DNA of 64,000 bases from NCBI RefSeq assembly GCF_047948215.1, contig NC_134458.1, positions 137,190,536-137,254,535 of the forward strand. The letters are read 5' to 3'. Positions within the stretch are counted from its first letter, which is position 1, and the number at the start of each line of letters is the position of its first letter. A program made the translations under genes and the position numbers. Of the stretch, positions 13,002 to 26,259 are shown in pieces. This stretch comes from Lycorma delicatula (Eukaryota; Arthropoda; Insecta; Hemiptera; Fulgoridae). The notes under the pieces were generated by a model. It was not told the origin of the DNA, did not search any database, and worked only from the letters and a program-made list of their open reading frames with translations.

Positions 13002-13600
13002 TCACATTCAAATTGTTTTTCAAATAATTCGTCCCAAAATCTCAGTCAAGTTCGTTAACGGCTAAAATCGGACCATGGGGCTGGAAATGGTGGGGGCTTT
13101 TTCAAAAAAAAAAATCACTATAACTTTCTTATTAAGTAAAACATCGAATTCGTTTAAAGTTCCTTACTATTCTTTGAATAAGAGTCTAAAATGTATATAA
13201 TTAAAGTTTTTTGATATCACCGACCATTGGCCCAGAGAGTTGAAAAAATGGGATTTTGAAGACAAAAATAATCTTACCTCGCTTAATAGGCACAGTATCG
13301 AATCGGTCTAAAGTGGTCGTTAGTCTTCTAAACATTACCTAAAACTTTTGTCTGAAACAATATGACCAACCCTTACGGCAAGGGATGACTAAAATATTGC
13401 TGAAATTGATAAGATGAGCTTGTCGTATGCTAAACATGTGAAACCTTTTTTCACATGCAACCATTTCGTATCGAGTAAATTTGAAGTTTTTTTTTTTAAC
13501 TTTAAGGTGGAAATCTTTTTTACTACCTACTTATCACCGGTAAAATCTACCTTCACCTTCCGGCGTGCCGAAAGTGATTTATTTTACTTTTTTAATATAA
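13002..13600 (+). repeat. Dispersed repeat B, copy 1
   Basis: About 590 bases that align along their length with the reverse complement of 43075-43665. Shared landmarks are ATCGGACCATGGGG (13067-13080) and GACCAACCCTTACGGCAAGG (13364-13383, a perfect 20-base match), followed by TTCCGGCG near 13557. A 64-codon open frame at 13414-13608 lies inside and is not protein-like. The element is non-coding and probably non-autonomous; I found no terminal inverted repeats. Its class is unknown. Confidence 0.75.
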
Positions 13601-14880
13601 TCACTTGAAACTTAATAATTTTTTTTATTTATGTACATCATTTTAATTATGTATTATCAAATGTTTAGCTTTAAAATTAGATTTCTTTTATGTTCTTCTT
13701 CTTTTTCCCCTTATCCGTTACTCTGTATTGGACGATGATTATATCCAATTCGTACAATGACTCTTTCATTACTATTCCAAAACCATTTCTACTTAATAAT
13801 TTTTTTTGAATTTTCAAAATCACATTTTTAATAGCCGTAAATTTTATAATAATAATACTTTGAGAATGATGTCAGTTAAATAGTGATTTTTGAGGGATTT
13901 TAACAGCAATTATTTGTACTGTAAAACATGGTCATAAAATTTTATAATTAATTTACGAATATGTGTATATGAATTGATTTTATTTTTTTTAATGTCTCGT
14001 AATTCATTTACCAAATTAGTTAAAATATTTATTTGGTAGCTTGTATAAATAGTGGGACTTTTTTTAAAGAAAATCGGATCAGAGTATGGAAAAATTTTCA
14101 TAAATTTTACTTATGTTTTGAGTATATCAAAGATAACAAATTAAAAACTAATACAAATAAAAAATGTTGATTTTTTTTAAAATCTTCAATAAAAAATTGT
14201 ATTTCTGTAAATTTTTTCCATTCGTATTGTTTTAAAAGAACGACTTGAATTGTATTCTTTAAAGAAAGACATTTTTTAAACAATTTTTTTTACTCAAACA
14301 GCCAAAAATAAAAAATGATGAAGAAAAAATCTTCCAAATTTTCTATATAAAAAATTTAACCATTGTAAAGGTAAATGTAAACTTATTATTAGACCCGCCA
14401 AAAAAACATCATAATTTTTTTTAAATTCGACAACAGCGTAAACTTCCCTGGTAAATGACCGGAGATATGACCCCTAACTAACTCCATCATCCCACCCCTT
14501 GGGACTCCAACTCCCAACATTATAGAATAAATCCACCATATACATAAGTCACCACGGTAAATGTAAAAATCTTTTATCCATCTACCCACGAATTATCCAT
14601 GTATGAGTATATAAAAACACTTATCTACATATAAGATCGAACAGAATTTACCTAAATTATTGTATTTCTCAATATTTCATGATTCGTCAATGTAAAAACG
14701 TTGAAAAGGTGTTTTTTTTACCATTAATTTCCGGTAACGTAAAAGAAAGAATCATCAAATCGGTTCATTTTTGAAATATTAATTCGTGTACAAAGATAAA
14801 TAATTAAAAATATTGAGGAAATCAAACCTGTGCCGCATTAATAGCTTTACTTTTCCGGAAGATATAGCTAGAATAGTTAT
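13601..14880. other. AT-rich non-coding DNA
   Basis: No gene seen. Open frames at 13910-14101 and 14389-14589 are short and lack protein features. A slightly GC-richer patch near 14440-14520 has no recognised content. Confidence 0.5.
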
Positions 14881-15620
14881 ATTAAAGGGAAACATACGGT
14901 GATTATGTCAAATATTGTGTTCGGGTTTTTTGCAAATCTTTACGTGTTAGATCCAACTAGTTCATCTAGACCAAAAAAACATACGTATGTATATACGTGC
15001 ATAACGTACGTACGTATCGCACTTCTTTTGGCCTTATATCAGATTTTCTCCAAATTTGGCTCAAATATTTCTATATATGGGGCATTGGACATATTTTTTT
15101 TTTTTCAAAATTCGTTAAGGAGAGGTGATATCGGAAAAAATCAATTTCGATTTTCTTCAGAGGGATTTCAGAAAAAACTTTAATAAAGCAAAATTTATAA
15201 GTTACAATGTATATATAAATAATCGAAAATAATATTTTTCAAAAAAATGAAGTCCCATCTCTTAAAACTAGATAATATGTCTTTCGTTCTTTTGCTTTAT
15301 CTCCCTTCGGTTTAAATATTTTTCAAACTTTTTTTTTTTTGAAAATTTATACTTCGTATATAGATCTATCAAGAAACGTCTACAATTTTTTTTTAAATTA
15401 TAGACCCCCGCGCAAAAATGTAAAGACATTTGTTAAAAATTTTATTTTTTCTTACTTTAGCCTTAATTGAAGGGGGTGTCAAATTTAGAGAAAGCTTTAC
15501 TTAAACAAATCTGAAAAATGTTTTCTTAAAATTTATTCCCCGCTTTTAAAAAATAAATATTCTATTTTTGTTTATTGGCTCTAACTCTTTTAATTTATAA
15601 TAATAGCGGGGAAATCAAGC
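14881..15620. other. Possible old dispersed repeat, unclassified
   Basis: The texture resembles decayed repeats: a short CGTACGTACGTA run near 15006-15017, then stretches of T-rich DNA alternating with less AT-rich pieces. I found no second copy in this window, so repeat status is only suspected. The 94-codon frame at 14899-15183 has no recognisable domain. Confidence 0.2.
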
Positions 15621-15779
15621 AATACTCTGCTAGCTTTTTTTTTATCGTTATACGGTCTGTGATATTGATGTAATTATTCAAATTTACATATTTAAAGTTA
15701 ATTTTAGTTACGTAGATTTAATATTCGTTACCGAATTCATATTTGAACCGTATATAGGGATTTTGTTATTAATCGTTAT

Positions 15780-16270
15780 AACATGGCAAGGTTTAGAAGT
15801 CGGGATGATACGTTACGTTGTTGTGAAGTAGTGCGGTCTTTATAGTTATACGTTGAGGTCAGAGGTTAAATTTTGCGGTGCTATAGAGCAGGATATACAC
15901 TAGTAGTAAATGACTTTGTTTTATCATTCACAGTCGGGTTTTAGATGTGTGACAGCAGCCGCAGCAGTAGTACCGTACATGTTAACAACATCGGTCCGGT
16001 ATTGTTAATACAGAGAGGCGGTGAACACGTAGAGAGTGTCTACAACGTTGCTGTTACTTATAATCCTCGGTCTTCTTGTACATGAAGACCACTTCAAAGG
16101 ACAAAGTAATAACGGACAGTAAGCCGTCCAGGACTTACATCTCTACTCCGCTACTGCTTTTCCCCCCTAAGGATTAGATTCCTTGTGAATAATCCATTTT
16201 GACCCCCCTTAACTTGTTTGTTTCGCTTTACTTGACTGGTCGCTTCCTGCGCTTGTTTGTTACTCGTTTA
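15780..16270. other. Higher-complexity island, candidate regulatory DNA
   Basis: Balanced composition with many CpG dinucleotides and a short (CAGCAGC)-like stretch near 15950-15970. No long open frame crosses it. Flanks are AT-rich. This is a candidate enhancer or promoter by composition alone. Confidence 0.3.
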
Positions 16271-18540
16271 GTTATTATTAGATGAGTTATAATTAAAATG
16301 GTTTTGTTGTTTCCTTTTACTCGTTATTAGTACTGTTAATCTTAAAACAATATTGCTCCATTAATTATTTATAGAAAGATTTCCTCATAATATAGACATC
16401 TTATTAGTTCTCTTGACTGCCTTCTCTCTTTAATTCCGTTTGTATTCAGTTCGACCTGTCCTTTTATCCTTTAAGGATTATTTGTATAACCTTTTACGTC
16501 ATTAAGCATGATATTCAGGATTATCATTCAACAGCGGTCGGGATTTAATTAACATTTTCTTACACTGTTTCTGTTTAAAAAAAAAACAGCTGATTTTAGT
16601 ATTAATGATTATTATTAGTATCGATAACTACTAGAATCATTACTTAATAACAAAATAGTATTTAAAAAGAAACTAGCCGATGTTGCTCTGAGTGTTAAAT
16701 ATCATAACCATCATAATGGTTTCGGGTGACCCGACAAAGTTATTCCCTAAAATACCATTACCATTTAAAAGAATAACGAACAACCTAAGCTTTGTTTTTA
16801 ACAATAATGAGGAAGATAGTAGTCTCCCTTTGATTTCAGTGAGCCGAACATACTGTCATATATTAGTATACCATGATCACTGATTTTTGTTACCGTGATT
16901 ACCAAGATTACAGTTTTAAAAATGACTTTTATAGGGTTTTTTTACGAAATGGCTCTGTAATGAAGTTCAATACTTCAGAGAAGGGAAATCTGATTAATTC
17001 CTTTTCTACCAAATATTCATTACTTGTGTCATAATCATAAAGAAAAATTGTAACAAATAATCTAAGGCAACAAATCTACGTACTCCTTTCTGTGAGAAAC
17101 AATGCATTACACGAGTTCGTAAACGTGCACACACAGTATTCGACAATTATTAGTGAAATTCCTCTGGATAGAAGATTTTATTACCCAAAAGGAAACCCTC
17201 ATTAAAAATTTAAATAGGATTTTGAACACTCAATTGAATATTTGTTCAACCTTTTTGTTTTATTCATTATCTCTACAATTTAATAAAATTTATCCGCTAA
17301 GAGTAAACACAAAAAACTTTTCCTAACAAGATAAGATAGGAAGGAAATCCCGGTTTTAAATTTCAAAACAGTTTCTGTGTATATTTTTAAAAACCCTGTA
17401 TACCAATATCAGGGTGGAGCTACCGAAAATGAAAACTTCTTAGAGTAGTTGCTTCAAATTTTAATTTCGTCAACAAAAACAAATTACTAACATGTATCAT
17501 CCTGAACGTTTAAATTAAAAAGAAAATCTACATAAATGGAAAAGAACTTAATTTTTTATCCTGTTCGTTTATTTTTTATAAAATGAATCCTAAACGATTC
17601 ACCTACATAGAAAAAATATTTTATTTTTATTTTTTTTTTTTATCAGGAGGGATGAATGTTTAAAGTGGAAAAATCATCGACAAACATCAGATTTTAATCG
17701 TGTAAATTATTATGTCAATTAAAATAAGTTTATTAAGCAAGAATGAGTTAAAACAGACTATACAGTTTACTTATAATCCTGTATAATTAGAAAATTATAA
17801 ACAAATCAAGATATTCAGCCAATATTATATTAAAAACAATATTTATGAAAATACAGGCTTTCGCCTTATTTGTTTTACGAATGTTTCATTTTCATGTCAT
17901 TAAGAAAAGAAAATAAAACCCATGTTTAACATTTTTGCACAGAATTTAGTACTAGGTGATAAAAAATTGTGAAAACGGCTTGATATTTCAAAACTGAGGG
18001 ATACCAGGAGGTAGACAAAAGTGCAGATCTACATAATCACAAGATTGCTACTTTATGGTGTGTTTTAAATTTTTATCCGCCATATTGGGATCCGCTTCAC
18101 TGACTTGAAACTTTTTTATTTTGAATATGAAGGTGGACATGTAATGCGTGTTTTTAATTAAACTTTTAGGAGAAAAACGATGCCGAATACCGCTTCTCAA
18201 TAAACGCCTTTGCTTTTGAGTTATAAGCAGTCAGAGTTGTAAAAATTGAATAATTCATTATAGTAGTAATAAAACTAGGTAAAACGCCCCGTAGTACCTT
18301 TTTCATTTCGTATTACCTTCATAATTACATCCAATAAAAATATTTAAACAGTAATGTTACAATTAATGACCAAAACACTAATAATATATTTTAGCAAACA
18401 AATTATCTAGGGTCGTTGAAAAAGATTAACCTACCTATTAAAGATATGAAACGGTAATCTCAAGAACAGTTTACTCGATTTTGATAATTAGATACCAAAA
18501 TAAGAATATTCTTTATAAGTATATTCCGGAGTCACAGCCA
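16271..18540. other. AT-rich non-coding DNA
   Basis: No gene seen. The 63-codon frame at 16692-16883 has no protein family features. Confidence 0.5.
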
Positions 18541-18554
18541 TTTTTCTTTCTCGC

Positions 18555-18580
18555 TTTCTCTCTCTCTCTCTCTCTCTCTC
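18555..18580 (+). repeat. (TC)n microsatellite
   Basis: About 13 uninterrupted TC units. Confidence 0.9.
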
Positions 18581-18647
18581 CCCGTCTTGAAAAAAATATT
18601 TTCAGAATATTTAATTAATATTTAATCAATATTTAATTGATTAATAG

Positions 18648-19002
18648 AAATAAAAAAATTAAAGGTTTTTAAAAACCCACGACGAAAAAATCCTTAAAAA
18701 ACATGAAATAATTAAATAACTGTATTTTTACCTTTTAATCTTCCGTGACATTGTGATATTGTTTGTAAAACAATAAAATTTAAAATTTTATTAACCGTCA
18801 TGCATGACTATGATAACTAAAGCTTATGTAAGTAGTCTACGGGTCACGCTAGGCGTCAATCAAAATCTTAAATTTTATTGTGTTAAAAACAATATCACAA
18901 TGTCACAGAGGATTATAAGGTAAAAATACAGTTATTTAATTATTTCTGGTTTTTTATTTTTTTTTTGTCGTGGGTTTTTAAAATTTTTAATTCTATTTTT
19001 TA
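18648..19002. mobile_element. Foldback element (long inverted repeat) 2
   Basis: Arms at about 18661-18789 and 18862-18991 are reverse complements along roughly 130 bases with few differences; weaker similarity extends outward by about 10 bases on each side. The outer ends carry AAAAACCCACGAC and its complement. The loop is about 72 bases and unrelated to the arms. There is no protein. The structure fits a MITE or foldback element and would transcribe into a long hairpin. I did not find a convincing target-site duplication. Confidence 0.75.
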
Positions 19003-19019
19003 TTTATTACTTTTTAAAG

Positions 19020-19380
19020 ATTAGTACGCATGTGCTCAACAGTGGGACGTTTATAGGCTGATGATGATGATGAACGTTTAGTACACTTGACCAGCGCAAA
19101 TTTTTAATGATCCACACAATAATGTAGCCTTGCCGGAGTTAATTGAACTTAGAAACATTCAAAAGCCGTTTTGAAGAAACATATCTACTGCAGAGCCCCT
19201 GGCAGTTATAAATGTAAAACTAATCTAATAACCTGCTCTGAGATGTTACCTATGTAATGCAAAAAACCGCATCGAAATCGGTCCAGTAGTTTTTGAGGAA
19301 AATGGTAACACACACACACAACCTCTTACCCCCAAAGGATATACCGTCTACGTTCCGTCGTGGGTAAAAATGTTGTAAAA
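19020..19380. repeat. Probable dispersed repeat fragment
   Basis: The segment contains ATCGAAATCGGTCCAGTAG (near 19273-19291) followed by a TTTTTGAGGAAA stretch and a short CA run. From general knowledge this phrase type recurs in insect interspersed repeats. It also ends with CGTCGTGGG near 19358, echoing the terminal motif of the adjacent foldback element. No second copy is visible in the window. Confidence 0.3.
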
Positions 19381-20832
19381 AAAAATTACAAATGTAAAAC
19401 GACTCTTTCTCAGTTTAACCATGGCTGCTCATCCAGTAACGCAGTTATTTGAAAACATTTTCTACTAACAATTTCCTGTAATTTTTTTAAAAAGGTTTTT
19501 GAAACCGTTCATTTCTTTATGAATATATTTGTAAAAGAATCGTTTTAAATCTGCCCAGTGGTTTACGAGTGTTAAACGAGCATTGATAGACATATATACT
19601 CTAAATATTCTGATTAATATACAAGGATTAATTCTCAATTTCTGGTAAAACAATATTGTTTGTTTCTATAGTAACAGTTTTAACTGTTTTTAAATCCTTT
19701 TTTATTAAGCGATTTAGTTAACACCTCTTTAAACTGAATTTAAAAAAAGGAACACCCATTTAGTGAAATTTCTTTTACTTCTTATCAAAAAAAATTATTT
19801 CTGATAACTGTTTGGATAAATTTAAATTAAAAGAGTCTTTTAAAAATATATTTTACATTTAGAAATGCGTTATGTTGTTAATAAAAAATAAATACAATAT
19901 ACCGATTAATAATTTTTGTTTTCCCGTTTATTTCATTACTCCCGTTACGTATTCCTTTTTCTTAAGTTTATATGGTCATAGATAAAGTCGCATAATTAAT
20001 TTTATTTAATAGCTTTTACTATGTTAATTCGATTTTTAATTTCTACTGCAATTATTTGGAGTTCTTTAATTTTAATTACTGAAGTTATTTTACCGGGGTA
20101 CTGGATTGACTGAAACGTATTTTTTTTTAACTCTCACTTAATTTTACTTTTTTCCCAAAAATTAGATTTATTACCATAAGTGTCAATGACTTTTAAGTAT
20201 TTGTCATGTTTTATGAATACCAATTTTTCCTATATATAATTTATTAATTATTTTTTCTTGATAGCTAGAAAAATTTGATTTTTTGACTTCTATAAAAAAA
20301 AATTAAAATGTAATTTTAATTAAAAAATTAAAATAACACGAAAACTGGCACAAAATTATTTTTTTCAAATCTTTGCCTTCAACTTGCTGTTTTTGGACAT
20401 ATTTAAACGTATGGATAAAAAAAATTAAAATGTAATTTTACTTAACAAATAATTTTTTAAAAATTAATAGAAATTTCGAAGATATTAATAATGTAATATT
20501 TTAATGACCGCCATTTTGTTATTTTCAAAAATATGTAGACAGTTAGGTTGAAAAGACCTAAAAAAATAATTAAATAAAAATAATTTTTTTTCGTATATTT
20601 GGAATTTTCAAAAATTTCACGATTATATAAGTACGGTTCAGTATTTTTACATATAAATTAAAATTATAAATTTAAACCGTTTGGATCAGGAAAACTCTTT
20701 ATTTTTACTTCCATTTCTACTTCAATTTGGCTTAAAGAAAAATCTATTCGGCCCCCCCAATTTAATGATTCTACAACATCAAAATTGTTATCCTTTATCA
20801 TTTGTATACAGTAAAGGAAGTCATTAAATTCT

Positions 20833-20833
<1 letters not shown>
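19381..20833. other. AT-rich non-coding DNA
   Basis: No gene. A direct repeat of about 26-30 AT-rich bases occurs at 20292-20318 and 20415-20440. Confidence 0.5.

Positions 20834-20877
<44 letters not shown>
20834..20877 (+). repeat. (AT)n microsatellite
   Basis: About 44 bases of uninterrupted AT/TA alternation. Confidence 0.95.
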
Positions 20878-20882
<5 letters not shown>

Positions 20883-21059
20883 TTATATATATATTACATT
20901 GGTGCATCTAAAATAATATTTAAACAGACTTTTAAAGTGGAAATTAATACTGGAAGTAATACACATTAATTAAATTTTAACAGAGCTGAAAATAAATTCA
21001 AATATAATAAAAACCCCCGTTCCTTTTACATTTCATTTTTAATTGATATGAAAACTGAT

Positions 21060-21580
21060 ATTATAAAGAAACACTTTAAGAACTTTGGAGATGAAAATTA
21101 TATATAGATCTGCCTACAAAAACGCTGAAGCCGGATGACAGATGAATATAAAGTATTAAAAGAGGAAATAATAACACTTTGCGCTCTTTCATACACGCTC
21201 GAGTACATATCGGTACATCTGTAGCGTTCACTAACGGTAATACAAGGGGATGATGGTAACGGCTGACTTGTCGAACGAACGACGTAAGGTTACTTGAGAG
21301 TGTATCTATAGAGAAGAGAGAAAAGGAATGAAGGAAGAAGGACTTTGATCCTGAACGGGTATCTCGTACCAGGAGGAGTATCTGGGCCAGGACGAAACGT
21401 CCAAGTGGTCTGATCGTGTCTCCTCTAATTGGAAGACTTTTAATTAACATTCCTTTGTTCCACTTACATCCACCTTTGCCGCCGCTCTCATTACTGTCTA
21501 AACAAAGTTCTACCCTCCTATCAAAGCTTCCTATCATCACCCAACCCTATCTAGAATAAATGACAATTAAAGTACATTTA
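21060..21580. other. Higher-complexity island with homeodomain-like sites
   Basis: Balanced composition between AT-rich flanks. Within 21420-21500 it carries TAATTGG (21426-21432), TTAATTAA (21440-21447) and CCTTTGTTCC (21452-21461). These match homeodomain core and HMG-box (Sox/TCF-type) consensus sites. A 154-codon minus-strand frame (21076-21540) is the longest non-repeat frame in this half of the window, but it shows no domain and reads as a composition artefact. A regulatory role is an inference. Confidence 0.3.
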
Positions 21581-24313
21581 CTTCTATCAAACCCCTTAGG
21601 TCTACAGTCACCATCCAGTCAATCCAACTATTACTACCTGTTTTATTTAAATTTTTCTTTAATTTAAATTCTACAAACAAATAGTTTAAAAGCATTATCC
21701 GATTTAAGACAAATATCCATGTCATGGATATTACACCACTATGAATATAGTATATTGTGAATCAAGTATACTTATAACAAACAAAATGTAAAAGAGAATG
21801 TTAAAATGTAATGTATATGTTTCTTTATATTAAAAAAAAAGCACTCGTATATTTGTGCTTAGATCTGTCAACAGTATAATGATTCAGGGTCAATCTAATG
21901 CTTCTATCGTAAAAATAATCGTGTATCAGTCAAGATACAAAAAATTCCATGTAGAGATTATTTAATGAACTTAAAAAAGGAAAGATTAAAGATTAAATTA
22001 AATTCCGTGTATATTTTTATTTGTTTAAGCCATACTCTTCAAGAAATGAACTAAACTCCATGATTATTTTGTTTATTTTATAAGTGAAATTTCTCTGGTA
22101 GTAAGTTACAAATTTTTAAAAAGATTTTTGAAATTATTCCCGTGGAAGATAATTTTTAACAGAAAAATGATACGATTTAGGTATATGATGAAAAGCATTT
22201 TTTATTTATTTATTTTAATTTATTATTATTATTATTGTTACATTTTGAAATCGTAATGATACAAAACCAAATTTTATTCTAATATATAAAGATTTTGCAC
22301 GAGAAATTTAAATACATACGTACTTCATTTTTTACTGAAATATTTATGCTTCAAATAAATTAAAAAAAAAAAAAACTTTAAAGTAAACATTAAAGAATTT
22401 TTTTAAAAACGCACAAAACAAAAATTTTTATTTTTTCAATTTTTAAAATTACTAAATTTTTAAGTAGAACCATTAGTAAACGCCAAATGAACGGTTTGTA
22501 CACAATTATTAGTTTTTTTGTAATTTTTAATCCCTTAAATAAAAATTAAATTTTAAAAAGAATTGAAAAGTGTTATTTTTTTTACTTTTTATTCCGTTTA
22601 TTGTAATCAATAAACTTTTATCTAAAATTACCCGAAAATGTATATGCAGCTCGATTCCAAGCTCTGAAGAGGAGGCGCAGTGAATCGCTAGACAACAATG
22701 GCCGAATGCGTTTGTATGAGTAGAAGAAATCAACCAACCAGTAAATTAGGCTAAATTACTAAAAAAAAAATTCTTGTTTTCTATCAATTAAAAATTTGTA
22801 ATTTTTGTAAATATACCAGCAGTGGCAGTTTTATCAGTTATCTGTATATCTCATCCGACTCTTCGTACCTCAACTACATATATCCCAGATTGAGGCAATA
22901 AATATATTTGTTAAATGCCATAATCAATAGTCTGACGTGAATGACAATTCATCCATTCTCGAAACCGACACAACAATTCTTAAAAAGAAGATTCCAGGAA
23001 GATTAGAGAAACTGAAAAGTCAAATTTTTTCCATTATCTTCACTGACCTAAACATGTTGTTGTACAACACAAGTCAAGCCTATCATAATCCACCAGAGTT
23101 CTGAAAAGATTACCACTTTACTTTTCTATTCAGTATAAGGACTGCTTATCTGAATATCATTACTGATCAGACTTTTAAATAAAACATAGAATTAATTACA
23201 CATGAAAAACTAATTAAATGCAAACTGTTATTTACTTAATTAAATTAAATTCTTCAAGACCTGCAAATTTATTACACAGAAGTATCTGGAAAATTTTAAT
23301 AATTAACTTTTTCAGTTTTTAATTACCAAATAACATTTATGGTTACCATTTTGGCTTAAATTTTTAGAATTTAATCTTTTTGATACGTTTTTCTTGTCTC
23401 GCAATGACCTTTAAAATAAGCTATCACACGACCATATGTCCAATTTAAAATATTTGAGCCCCCTATCCTTAAGGCCAAATACTCTCGTCTCATCGGGCTC
23501 TTTAAAACGATAAATAAAATGACCATTGGTCCTATTTGAAATTTTTGAGTTGCCCCCGCCGCCCGAAAATCAAAAAAAATAAGAAAAAAATTTCATATAA
23601 ACATAGGTAAACAAAAAATTCGTTAGCGAGTTTCAGCTCGCGAAACATTTTACCCTGTTTTCTGCTCCTTCTGAGAAATAAAACTGAACTAGAATTCTTA
23701 GTATACAAATCGAGGGGTAAATTTGGTGCTTCCTTATAGTTTTTGAAGTAAGAAATTGAATAAAAATAAGACCTCTATTTCATTTAGATTTTAAGAAAAA
23801 CGGGGTAAAATACGAAATAGTTTTATCGGAAAATACACTGTTTTAGGTTTGGAATAAAATAACTTCGTTATTCTACCAACAAACAAATAACATTTTCTAG
23901 ATAACTTAGAAGAGAATTTAATTCAGAGAAAATTGATGTAAATAATTATTAAAATTAAACACAAATTTGAAAAGTTCAATTTAATTAGAAAAAAACACAG
24001 AAACTGGAGTGGAAAAGTGGTTTAATTTTAAACAGAACAATTTACATACAATTGCTAAAAATAATAAAAATAAATTTGAAATACATCCAACTAAAACATA
24101 TTAAAAATTTATATTTTTTTATAAGTTGGGTAAAAGAGTTGATCAAAAATTAAGCTTAATGTCTAGCATTTAAATATTCATTTGAGCGGTATTTATGCTG
24201 TTATTGTTCGGTAAGTCATTCAGTTTGAACGATGAATGTTTTTTGACCTATGTTTATATGAATTTTTTCTTACTTTTGGCAATTTAGAATCACTCTATAT
24301 ACAATATAATAAA
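21581..24313. other. AT-rich non-coding DNA
   Basis: No gene seen. The 68-codon minus-strand frame at 22527-22733 lacks features. The segment 22820-23180 is somewhat less AT-rich but has no open frame of note. Confidence 0.5.
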
Positions 24314-24652
<339 letters not shown>

Positions 24653-24706
24653 ATCATAAATCATAAATTTACTTAGTTAAAAATGACTGAATAACTCTTC
24701 AAAAAC

Positions 24707-25097
24707 GTAATTCTGAGCAATTATTCCCCCAATCTTAATTTTTCCCATATTGCAATATGTTATAATTAGAGGTCAACATGAAGACTAAATAAGAGAAAAA
24801 ATTTGCCGGAACGTTCGTAGATAACGTGAATGAGCAGTTGAAGATAACGAAAAGGGCAATGTCCATGTTCGATTATGAGATAACCAAATAAATATATATA
24901 CTAACCTTGACTAGCAAGCGAAGCGAGCTTAGGTTAACTTAGGTTAGATTTTTATAATTTCTTTGGTTAGATCTTATAATTATATTGGTAACGTTCCGGA
25001 AAATCTTTTCGCTTGTTTCGTCTTCATGTTGACCTCTAATTCAACATATTGCAAAATAGGAAAAATTGAGGTTGGGGGAATAATTGCTCAGAATTAC
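24707..25097. mobile_element. Foldback element (long inverted repeat) 1
   Basis: Arms of about 109 bases (24707-24815 and 24990-25097) are reverse complements with minor differences. The outermost ends read GTAATTCTGAGCAATTATTC and its complement; the inner ends read AACGTT. The ~175-base centre carries AAGCGAAGCGAGCTTAGG and repeated TTAGGTTA units. No protein is encoded. This fits a MITE or foldback element. Flanking bases do not show an obvious target-site duplication. Confidence 0.8.
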
Positions 25098-26259
25098 CAT
25101 CAATAATATTTTTCAGTATTAAAACGATGATGCACTAAACGTATACACTAAAAGAGAGGTGCAGTAGTTACACGAATATTTACATCTACACCGAACAACA
25201 ATTATAAACATATTTAATATAAACGAAACACGCCACCTTCTGACACTTTAACTCGCTCGGACAAACTCGGCTCCCCCGAATTTACCCGAATGAACGAGTA
25301 ACAACAAAGCCATACGGATCATACTTCCATTGTACACCAGACAGTTTCACCCGTACTCGGCTAAACTCGGCTTGCCCGAGTTTATACGAATGAGCATTTC
25401 ACTTCAGAGCTTGACTTCAATGCCCATGCAAAAGAGTGCACGGAGCGATAAAAGCAATTTTCACCTCAATATTAACAACAAAAATATTTATTAAAAATTT
25501 AAATCTAGACTGCCATACATTAAGTATCTGACTGTTATACATTAGTACAAGCTAAGAAATAAAATATAGTTAAGAAAAGAAATAATTAATGGAAAGAATG
25601 ATAATTAAAAAAAGATATTATCATTTGAAATATTTTAAACACTATGAAACGAATATTTACATCATTGGCTTTAGAATAACAGTAAAAAATTGACACGTAA
25701 ATTTGGCTTAAAAACAACGAAACATCTTAAACTGAAACCTCCCACCTAATTGCCCAACACGACCTAACACACTCCTCTTACAATTTTGATAAGACAGAAG
25801 ATTATCTCAAGAAAGATAAAGATAGCAATAACCAACATGACAGATATGCCCTCCCATGAATAAAATGTAACCTTATTTTACGATTACTAATTTTGTTATA
25901 TTTATTTTCATATACATTATTTCTACTGTCCGTACTGTTGATGATTTGCTTAACAATAAAGATGGCCATCTAGTTTTAAATTGTAAGTGAATTTTTTCTA
26001 ATTTAAAACGATTTTCTTATTTTCTAATACATTTAAATTGAAATTACATAAAAATCATTCGTGAAGTTTTTGAGATATTATCTCTGAAGTATTGATCACG
26101 CGTAAATAAAACTGTTTTGCATTTGGCTTAAACCTTGGTAAATCGATAAAAAAATAATCTTTTCCGAAACAAATTATTATTTTCACTAGAAAGAAAATTT
26201 AATTTTTCGTCATATATAAAATAATTACAAAAGCTGAAGTATTGACATACGCTTTCCCT
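25098..26259. other. AT-rich non-coding DNA with a diverged internal duplication
   Basis: Two related ~44-base segments, 25255-25298 and 25354-25397, each have the order CTCGG, AAACTCGGCT, CCCGA, CGAATGA. The rest is AT-rich without a gene. Confidence 0.5.

Noticed and set aside
21076..21540. 154-codon minus-strand open frame
   Set aside because: No domain or family signal; it lies in a balanced-composition island where stops are rarer than in flanking AT-rich DNA.
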